A stretch of 64,000 bases of DNA from VAZQ01 sp963807865 (GTDB lineage Bacteria; Pseudomonadota; Alphaproteobacteria; Rhizobiales; Xanthobacteraceae), in contig CAWEDK010000012.1 of the NCBI GenBank assembly GCA_963807865.1, positions 124,001 through 188,000 of the forward strand, in the 5' to 3' direction. Shown in pieces: positions 57,858 to 64,000 of this stretch. The notes beneath the pieces were generated by a model. The model saw only the letters and a program-made list of their open reading frames with translations. It had not been told where the DNA came from and ran no database searches. A program made the translations under genes and the position numbers. Each line of letters begins with the position of its first letter. Within the stretch, counting starts at the first letter, position 1.

Positions 57858-58897
57858 GATGCGATTCGTCTCGTCTCCGGCGCCGAGTCCCGTGACAGCT
57901 TCGGCATGATGTCATCGATGAAGGTGCGCAGAGCGCTCAGCATCGGATGAAAATGCAGCATCAGGGTTTCGATGCCGGCGGCTCGGTAGCGCTCGATTCG
58001 CTCCACGATCACCTCGGGCGTACCGACAAGTCCCGCACCAAGCGCCAACGCGGGCACCAGCGCGATACGGCTCGTTGCGCCATAGGCTTCGAGCGCCTCG
58101 GCCTGCTGATGCGCCTCCTGCAGAGTGTCGCAGCAGATCACATGCGTGCTCAGGCCAAAGGTAATCTCGCGTCCGTAGGACCGGGCGCGCTCCGTCATCT
58201 CGGCCGCATCGCGGGCAACCGCAGCGATGTTCTCCTCGAAGTTTCTGAATCCTGGCTTGTACGATGCGAACCAGACGTCGCAATGGCGGGCGATGGTGTC
58301 CTTTCCTGGACCCGAGCGGCTGGCAGCGTAGAGCCGAGGATAAGGCTTGCTGCGAGGCGTGGTCGGTAGACGGCCGTCCTTCACCTGGAAGAATTCGCCC
58401 TCGAAGGTGAAAGGACTCGACGTCCATAATCCCTTCAGCACCGATAGGAATTCGTCCATCCGTCTGCCGCGGGCATCGGGGTCCTCGATCCATGAGCCGT
58501 TGCCGTACATGTTGAATTCATCGGCCCACCAGCCATTGACCAGGTTCACGGCGCCACGCCCCCCGCTGATCCGATCGAGCGAGGCCGCAAATTTCGCGAC
58601 GAGTTGCGGCAACACGATGCCGGGATGCACCGCAGGCATGATCTCGATGGTCTTGGTGCGCGCGGCCAAAGCCGACGAAAGCATCCAGGCATCGAGGTCG
58701 GGTCCGAGATACCGCTGGGCAATCAGCGTGCTGTCGAACCCCGCGGCTTCAGCTTCGGTTACAACGTCGAGCGCGAATTGGTAGGAGGCGTCGACGCCGC
58801 TGCCGGAGCCGGGCGTGCTGAGTTCCGCGATCGCGTTCTGCATCCGCGGCTCGGGGCGGATGGTGTGCGGCAGGGGTGTCCAAACTCCAAAACGCAT
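57854..58897 (-). CDS. LLM-class flavin-dependent oxidoreductase
   Basis: F420/FMN-type luciferase-like monooxygenase, similar to SsuD and RutA. It starts RFGVWTPLPHTIRPEP and shows LIAQRYLGPDLDAW, SLDRISGGRGAVNLVNGWWA and SGPGKDTIARHCDVWF. At 347 residues it is of usual size. Enzymes of this class cleave C-S, C-N or C-C bonds of small organics with reduced FMN and oxygen. It lies between an SDR gene and the deacetylase gene in the same operon, which suggests successive oxidation and hydrolysis of an imported compound. A flavin reductase is not seen in the window. Confidence 0.88.
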   Translation of the reverse strand: MRFGVWTPLPHTIRPEPRMQNAIAELSTPGSGSGVDASYQFALDVVTEAEAAGFDSTLIAQRYLGPDLDAWMLSSALAARTKTIEIMPAVHPGIVLPQLVAKFAASLDRISGGRGAVNLVNGWWADEFNMYGNGSWIEDPDARGRRMDEFLSVLKGLWTSSPFTFEGEFFQVKDGRLPTTPRSKPYPRLYAASRSGPGKDTIARHCDVWFASYKPGFRNFEENIAAVARDAAEMTERARSYGREITFGLSTHVICCDTLQEAHQQAEALEAYGATSRIALVPALALGAGLVGTPEVIVERIERYRAAGIETLMLHFHPMLSALRTFIDDIMPKLSRDSAPETRRIAS

Positions 58898-58912
58898 GCT
58901 GACCTCCGCGTA

Positions 58913-59671
58913 CTACCAGCTCAGTTGCCCGCCGTTGGGATGGACGATTTGTCCGGTGATGTACGATGCCCGATCGCTCAGCAGAAAATCGGCCACGGCG
59001 GCGATCTCGTCCGGTCGGCCAATTCGGTGCATCGGCAGCGACTCGACGAACTTGTTGTGCTGCTTTTCCCATTGCTCACCGGTCCGTCCCGCGCGCAGGA
59101 GCGGCGTATCGATCGGACCGGGCCCCAGCGCATTGACGCGGATGCCGTCGGCGGCGAAGGCGCCTGCCAGCGACTTGGTCAACGAATAAAGCGCGGACTT
59201 GGCGGCGGCATAGGCCGCCGCGCCCGGCATGCCGATGACCGCATAGTCGGACGACATGATGAGGATCGCACCGCGCCGGCGTGCCTGCATGCCAGGCAGC
59301 GCCGCCTGGGCACACAGGAAAGCGCCTTTGACATGGGTCCGCATCATGGCATCCCAGTCCTCCTCGATGATGGCCTCGACCGGCGCCCGCCGGTTGATGC
59401 CGGCATTAGCGAATAGAGCATCCACCGGACCGACCGTTTGCGCCACCTTTTCCATCATGGCGGCGACCGACGCACGGTGCGAGACGTCGACGTCGACTGC
59501 GTGCGCCTCTCCGCCGCTTTGGAGGATTTCCTCGGCCACCGCTTGCGCCGCCGCAAGATCACGATCCGCAATCACGACCTTCATCCGGGCCGCAAGTCGC
59601 CGCGCGGTGGCGCGACCGATTCCGCTGCCCGCGCCGGTGATCAGGATCGTCTCTGTTGCGGCTGCCGGCAT
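58913..59671 (-). CDS. Short-chain dehydrogenase/reductase
   Basis: Classical SDR of 252 residues: nucleotide motif TGAGSGIGRATA, NAG in FANAGIN, catalytic Ser in IMSSDYAV and Tyr/Lys in AAYAAAKSALYS. ATG 59671 is used; a longer upstream frame is not homologous. It starts 3 bases after the stop of the next SDR, so the two are coupled. NAD(P)-dependent oxidation of a secondary alcohol in the catabolic operon is likely. Confidence 0.88.
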   Translation of the reverse strand: MPAAATETILITGAGSGIGRATARRLAARMKVVIADRDLAAAQAVAEEILQSGGEAHAVDVDVSHRASVAAMMEKVAQTVGPVDALFANAGINRRAPVEAIIEEDWDAMMRTHVKGAFLCAQAALPGMQARRRGAILIMSSDYAVIGMPGAAAYAAAKSALYSLTKSLAGAFAADGIRVNALGPGPIDTPLLRAGRTGEQWEKQHNKFVESLPMHRIGRPDEIAAVADFLLSDRASYITGQIVHPNGGQLSW

Positions 59672-59673
59672 GC

Positions 59674-60405
59674 TCAGAACAGCCGCGCGCCGCCGTTCAC
59701 GCGCAGGTCTTGCGCGGTCATGAAGCTCGCGTCCTCGCTCAGCAGGAACATCGCCGCTTCGACCATGTCGTTGACGCGGCCGATGCGGCCGAGCGGGACG
59801 GCCGCGGCGCGGCTGAACAACTGATCCTCGGTCATGTTCCCCCGCGGCTGGGGCGTGTCGGTCACGCCGGGCGACACGACGTTGACACGGATGCCGTCCG
59901 CGGCGGTTTCGAGCGCGACCGAACGCGCCAGCCCGAGAACCGCGCCCTTGGTCGCGGCATAGTGGGCGCCATCGGCCGCGCCGCTGCGAGCGAGGCTCGA
60001 GGAGAACAGCACGATCGCGCCGCTGCGCTGTTGCCGCATGAACGGCAGGACCGCCTGGATCGCGAACAGGCTGCCCTTGAGATTGACGTCGAACGTCGTG
60101 TCCCACAGCGCATCGTCGATGTCGAGGAACGGCATGGCCTTGAACACCGCCGCGCAGGCGACCAGCCCGGCGATCGAGCCCGCCGCCCGATGCGCGTCTC
60201 CGACAGCCGCCTCCAGGGCTGCGCGCTCGCGGACATCGACGACCCGGGTCAGCAAGTGCGGCGCGCTGCCGAGCAGCGCAAGCCCGGTTGCATCGGCATC
60301 GCAGGCGCAGACATGGACATCGTCCGCTACAAGTCGCTGCACCAGAGCCCGGCCAATGCCGCTGGCTGCGCCCGTGACGACGATGGCTCCGTCAGGTCTC
60401 GACAC
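59674..60405 (-). CDS. Short-chain dehydrogenase/reductase
   Basis: Classical SDR of 243 residues with TGAASGIGRALV, a DVR segment for cofactor, catalytic Ser in VLFSSSLAR and Tyr/Lys in HYAATKGAVLGLA. The usual NNAG is CAAVF, a minor departure. It overlaps the permease gene by 14 bases and is followed at once by the other SDR. Probably acts in the same catabolic route. Confidence 0.87.
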   Translation of the reverse strand: MSRPDGAIVVTGAASGIGRALVQRLVADDVHVCACDADATGLALLGSAPHLLTRVVDVRERAALEAAVGDAHRAAGSIAGLVACAAVFKAMPFLDIDDALWDTTFDVNLKGSLFAIQAVLPFMRQQRSGAIVLFSSSLARSGAADGAHYAATKGAVLGLARSVALETAADGIRVNVVSPGVTDTPQPRGNMTEDQLFSRAAAVPLGRIGRVNDMVEAAMFLLSEDASFMTAQDLRVNGGARLF

Positions 60406-61150
60406 TGGTTCCGCGCCAACGCAGGAGGTAGCTCTCGGCCCTCAGGAACATGAAATTGATCAAGAAGCCAAGACAACCGAGGGTAAAGATGCCGGCAAAC
60501 ATTTCCGGCACGCGGAAGACGCGCTGCATGTCGAGGATGAAGTAGCCCATACCGCTGCTGCCCGCGATCATCTCGGCCACGACCGCGACGATCAGCGCAA
60601 TGCCCAGGCTGATGCGCATGCCGGTCAGAATGCTCGGCATCGATGCCGGCAGCACGATCGACCACAGCGCGCGCAGCCACGACACACCGAACGTCCGGCC
60701 AGTGTCGATCAGCACCGGGTCGATGCCGCGCACGCCGCTATAAGTGTTCAATAGAATGGGGAACACGCAGGCGAGGAAGACCACGAAGATCTTCATCTCG
60801 TTGTCGATGCCCAGGAACAAGATGGCGACCGGGATGTAGGCCGAGCTCGGTATCGGCCGGACGAACTCGGTGATCGGCTCGAAGAGCCGATAGACGAACG
60901 GGATGCTTCCCATCAGCAGGCCGAGCGGTACGGCGACGAGCGACGCCAGACCGAAGCCGACGCCGATCCGCCAGAGCGTCGGCCCGATGCTTTGCAGCAA
61001 TGGCCCGCCACCGATGCTCTCCACCCACGAGAGCGCAATCGTGCTCACCTTGGGCATGGAGACCGGATCGATCCATTTTTGCGCGGATGCCACCTCCCAC
61101 AGCAGCAGCAGCACAACAATCAGCAGAAATCCGGGCCAGCGTCTCAGCAT
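60392..61150 (-). CDS. ABC transporter permease, SsuC/TauC type
   Basis: ATG 61150 gives 252 residues with six membrane helices, starting RWPGFLLIVVLLLLWEVASA. The permease signature EPITEFVRPIPSSAYIPVAI and the EAA-like loop DTGRTFGVSWLRALWSIVLP, which contacts the ATPase, are present. It follows the ATPase gene by 20 bases. It is the only permease gene in the window, although two ATPase genes and two binding proteins are present; a second permease may lie beyond the right edge. Confidence 0.9.
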   Translation of the reverse strand: MLRRWPGFLLIVVLLLLWEVASAQKWIDPVSMPKVSTIALSWVESIGGGPLLQSIGPTLWRIGVGFGLASLVAVPLGLLMGSIPFVYRLFEPITEFVRPIPSSAYIPVAILFLGIDNEMKIFVVFLACVFPILLNTYSGVRGIDPVLIDTGRTFGVSWLRALWSIVLPASMPSILTGMRISLGIALIVAVVAEMIAGSSGMGYFILDMQRVFRVPEMFAGIFTLGCLGFLINFMFLRAESYLLRWRGTSVET

Positions 61151-61170
61151 CGTCAGAACCTTCGCGGGGG

Positions 61171-62064
61171 TTACGCCGGCGCGGCGCTCTTTTCCTGGAC
61201 AAAGATGCTTGCGAACAGCTTCTGCCGCAGGTCGGTGAATTTCGGCTCGGCCCGGGTCGCAATCTGGTCGCGCGGCTGCGGCAGGTCGATGGTGACATCC
61301 TCGGCGATGCCGACGCCGGCCTTCCCAAGCGAAATGATGCGCGTCGACAGGAAGACGGCTTCGTCGACGTCGTGGGTGACGAACAGGATCGTGATCGGCA
61401 GCTTCTGCCAGATCCGCATTACCAGTTCCTGCAGGATTGCGCGGGTCATCGCGTCGACGGCGGAGAACGGCTCGTCCATCAGCAGCACATCGGGCTCGCA
61501 GATCAACGCCCGGGCAATGCACACGCGCTGCTGCATGCCGCCGGAAAGCTGATACGGATAGTAGTCCTCGTAGCCCTTCAGCCCGACCAAGTCGATATAT
61601 TCGCGGCAGCGCTCACGCACCTCCTTGCGCGACACCCATCGCTGTGCGCGCAGGCCGAATTCTACGTTCTCGATCACCGTGCGCCACGGCAAGATCGACT
61701 TGGTGTATTGCTGGAACACATAGATCATGCCCTTGGGTGGACCATGGACCACGACCTCGTTGAACAGGATTCCACCAGCCGTCGGCGTTTCCAATCCGCT
61801 GATCAGTTTCAGCAGCGTGGACTTGCCGCAACCGGACGGTCCGATGATCGAGAGGAAGCTTCCCTTCTCGATATCGAGCGATAAGCCCCTGAAGACCGTG
61901 AGCGGTCCGCCTTTGGATTGGAACGTCTTGCCGAGCCCCTGGACCCGGATAATGGAGCGAGCCGGGTCGGCGACCGGCCGCCTGGAGAACTCCCCCTCAT
62001 CGGGAACCTTGGTCAACACGCTGACTGCCATTGCAGAAACCGTCGCGGGATTTGAGCGCAGCAT
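61171..62064 (-). CDS. ABC transporter ATP-binding protein, SsuB/TauB type
   Basis: Walker A is IGPSGCGKST, the signature is QLSGGMQQRVCIARAL, Walker B is DVLLMDEPFSAVD, and the H-loop is VTHDVDEAV. About 297 residues including a non-conserved N-terminal extension of about 35 residues. It precedes the permease by 20 bases on the same strand and most likely drives that permease. Confidence 0.93.
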   Translation of the reverse strand: MLRSNPATVSAMAVSVLTKVPDEGEFSRRPVADPARSIIRVQGLGKTFQSKGGPLTVFRGLSLDIEKGSFLSIIGPSGCGKSTLLKLISGLETPTAGGILFNEVVVHGPPKGMIYVFQQYTKSILPWRTVIENVEFGLRAQRWVSRKEVRERCREYIDLVGLKGYEDYYPYQLSGGMQQRVCIARALICEPDVLLMDEPFSAVDAMTRAILQELVMRIWQKLPITILFVTHDVDEAVFLSTRIISLGKAGVGIAEDVTIDLPQPRDQIATRAEPKFTDLRQKLFASIFVQEKSAAPA

Positions 62065-62109
62065 GACCTTATCCCTTTCGTGGAGCTTGGCGATTGCTTT
62101 TTTCCAACG

Positions 62110-62994
62110 TCATGACTGACTGGGAGTCGCAGGCATGGCGCTTCCCTTGTCCGCGGCAAGTTCTGACTTGAAGTGCTGCCACAGCGCGCCATAGGCCGCG
62201 TCGAAACCAGGCTCGAGATAGATCTCGAACACATTTCGCGGCCGCGACAGCGGAATCCGATACTGCTCCTTCACCCGTCCGGGCCTTTTCGTCATCACCA
62301 CGACATGATCCGACAGGGTGATCGCTTCGACAAGGTCGTGCGTGATGAACAACATCGTCATCCGGCGCTTCTGCCAGAGCTGGAGCAACTGGTGATGCAG
62401 CGTCATTCGGGTCTGTGCGTCGAGCGCACCGAAGGGCTCGTCCAGCAGGATCACATCGGGCTCGTAGATGAACGTGCGGGCGATCGACACGCGCTTCTGC
62501 ATGCCGCCCGAGAGTTGCGCGGGATAGTTGTTCTCAAAGCCCGACAGGCCAACGGTGTTGAGCCAATCCCGCGCGCGCTCACGCCGCTCCGCGGCCGGCA
62601 CCCCGCGCACGGTCAACGGAAACTCGACGTTGGCAAGCGCCGTCGCCCAGGGGAACAGGTTGCTGTCCTGCGTCACGAAACCGACGCCGACATTGAGGCC
62701 TCGGACCTCGCGGCCCCGGTAGAGCGTGCGGCCCGATGACGGCGAGAGCCATCCCGCAACCAGCCGGAGAAGCGTGGTCTTGCCACACCCCGAGGGCCCC
62801 ACCACCGTGGTGATCTGGCCCTGCGGCACGGTGAAGCTGACACCATCGAGTGCCCGCATAGGTCCGACCTCGCCGCCGAAGGCGAGACTGACGTTGTCGA
62901 ACTCAATGGGGGCAGGCAACGATGCGGCGACTGGAGCAGGCTCGGCTGGAAGGAGCTCGGCCGGGACGGGACGCACGATAGGCTGCATCAGCAT
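62110..62994 (-). CDS. ABC transporter ATP-binding protein, second copy
   Basis: Walker A VGPSGCGKTT, signature QLSGGMQKRVSIARTF, Walker B DVILLDEPFGALD, H-loop ITHDLVEAI. A Pro/Ala-rich lead of about 30 residues precedes the domain. It is paralogous to the next ATPase gene downstream (45 bases away). Two ATPases may form a heterodimer or serve two permeases. Confidence 0.92.
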   Translation of the reverse strand: MLMQPIVRPVPAELLPAEPAPVAASLPAPIEFDNVSLAFGGEVGPMRALDGVSFTVPQGQITTVVGPSGCGKTTLLRLVAGWLSPSSGRTLYRGREVRGLNVGVGFVTQDSNLFPWATALANVEFPLTVRGVPAAERRERARDWLNTVGLSGFENNYPAQLSGGMQKRVSIARTFIYEPDVILLDEPFGALDAQTRMTLHHQLLQLWQKRRMTMLFITHDLVEAITLSDHVVVMTKRPGRVKEQYRIPLSRPRNVFEIYLEPGFDAAYGALWQHFKSELAADKGSAMPATPSQS

Positions 62995-63025
62995 GGTCGC
63001 CGCCTTTTCGAGAGCCGGACGCGTC

Positions 63026-64000
63026 TCATGTCAGGAACTGGTTGGTCCACACTTCGCCTTCGGTCGCCGCCGGCGTGCTCTTGACGGTCCGCATGCTCTT
63101 TGCTGCCAGGATCGCGTTTTCCCACATGGCTTGAGTCATCAGCGCGCCGGGTGGAAAGGTGCTGCGGTCACGGTCCATGGACCGTTCGATGGCGCGGCCG
63201 TCGATCTTCGGCATCTCCGACTTGAGCAGATTGATCGTGTCGGAGAAGTTCGACTGAATGAAATCGTTGGCTTGGCCGATCGTCCGGGCGATGGCGCGCA
63301 CGGCCTGCGGCTGCGCGCGCGCGAAATCACTGGTCACCAGAAGGATCGTGTAGGGGAAGTTCTTGAACGCCGGAATGTCGACCGCGAAGCTGAGGTAGAA
63401 ATCGCCGAACCCCAGCAGCGCGACCTCGTCGGCATCGGGCGCGGAGCCCACGATCACGTCGACCTGGTTTTCACGCAGCGCCGCGATCCTGGCGGCGCCG
63501 AGCCCCACGGCCAGCATTTTGAAATCGCGGTCGTCAATGCCGTAGAGCGTGGCGAGATATTTCATGAACTGCGCGGGACCGCCGCCGATGGTCGACACGC
63601 CGATGCGCGCCTGTTTCAGCGCTTTGACCTTGTCGGCAACGGGGCTCGCGGCGGTGATGCCGACCCGGCTCAGCCAGTCGTTGCGGGCCGCCATCTGCAT
63701 CGCGAGCCCGGCGGTAAAGGCCGCCACCGTCAGCGATTTGATCCCCTTGTCCCAGGCGATCAGCGGGTCACTCGACGTCACGCAGGCGAAGTCGGCTTCC
63801 CCCGCGTTCAGCGCAGCCATCGCCAAGGGGCCGCCCTGAACCCACTTCATACTATAATCGACGTTGTTGGCCGCCCACAGATCGCGCTTGCGGGCAACGT
63901 AGAGTGCCGAAAACGACAGCCCGGGCGCGGAGCAGACGCCACGCCCTGGACTCTTGGCTTGAGCGCGCGCCACACGCGGCAGCGCTGGCGTGGCGGCAAG
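63026..64000 (-). CDS. ABC transporter substrate-binding protein, second copy, 5' truncated by window edge
   Basis: The frame is open to the last base of the window, so the gene starts further right; the visible start region (LAATPALPRVARAQA) looks like the end of a signal peptide. The mature protein is NMT1/SsuA-like: LYVARKRDLWAANN, FACVTSSDPLIAWDKGI, ARIGVSTIGGGPAQFMKYLA and DVIVGSAPDADEVALL. The GTG at 63973 is an internal codon, not the start. It lies directly upstream of the second ATPase gene. Confidence 0.87.
   Translation of the reverse strand, partial: LAATPALPRVARAQAKSPGRGVCSAPGLSFSALYVARKRDLWAANNVDYSMKWVQGGPLAMAALNAGEADFACVTSSDPLIAWDKGIKSLTVAAFTAGLAMQMAARNDWLSRVGITAASPVADKVKALKQARIGVSTIGGGPAQFMKYLATLYGIDDRDFKMLAVGLGAARIAALRENQVDVIVGSAPDADEVALLGFGDFYLSFAVDIPAFKNFPYTILLVTSDFARAQPQAVRAIARTIGQANDFIQSNFSDTINLLKSEMPKIDGRAIERSMDRDRSTFPPGALMTQAMWENAILAAKSMRTVKSTPAATEGEVWTNQFLT

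Overview
The window looks like chromosome from a high-GC alphaproteobacterium of the Rhizobiales, most likely a Bradyrhizobium relative. This rests on gene families and codon use (OmpA/caspase-like/CHASE2-cyclase operon, CHAT-TPR protein, DUF4403, DUF6200, NMT1-type ABC operon, YqaJ/ERF module), not on a marker gene; no rRNA or tRNA was seen. Many genes carry one single-base frameshift in an otherwise well-preserved protein. That pattern fits a draft sequence with indel errors better than mass pseudogenisation, so such genes are given here as one CDS with the break stated.

Regions. 1-4.2 kb: 3' end of an OmpA-like gene and an AsmA-like protein. 4.4-10 kb: an RND efflux operon with two adaptor proteins. 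10.4-13.4 kb: an ABC1/UbiB-type kinase and two small acidic proteins. 13.6-32.8 kb: a biosynthetic gene cluster. 33-45.8 kb: DUF4403 protein, a two-repeat secreted protein, then an operon of pseudo-caspase, OmpA, secreted protein and CHASE2-adenylate cyclase, a broken outer-membrane protein and a convergent TPR-CHAT protein. 46-55.9 kb: mosaic accessory DNA with IS fragments, an alpha/beta hydrolase, a methyltransferase, an AT-richer flavin monooxygenase gene with two in-frame stops, remnants of a YqaJ/ERF/HNH recombination module and a 5'-truncated UDP-glucose dehydrogenase. 56-64 kb: an ABC import and catabolic operon (two solute-binding proteins, permease, two ATPases, two SDRs, LLM flavin oxidoreductase, PuuE-like deacetylase).

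The most interesting part is the cluster at 13.6-32.8 kb. A GriI-type aldolase and a GriH-type 3-dehydroquinate-synthase-II homologue should make 3-amino-4-hydroxybenzoate (3,4-AHBA) or a close relative. On the opposite strand lie a Sfp-type phosphopantetheinyl transferase, a methyltransferase, two tandem GNAT-like acyltransferases, an AMP-ligase fused to a carrier domain, a one-module highly reducing PKS (KS-AT-DH-cMT-ER-KR-ACP) and a fusion of a class III aminotransferase with a domain like cyanobacterial acyl-ACP reductase. The inferred logic is that the PKS makes a reduced, methylated chain, the fusion enzyme releases it as an aldehyde and transaminates it to a terminal amine, the AMP-ligase activates the aminohydroxybenzoate, and a GNAT-like enzyme joins the two as an amide. 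I know of no described pathway with this combination, but I could not search.

Two perfect CRP-type sites (TGTGA-N6-TCACA) lie upstream of the secreted-protein gene at 34.9 kb and of the hydrolase at 46.4 kb, with an adenylate cyclase encoded between them.
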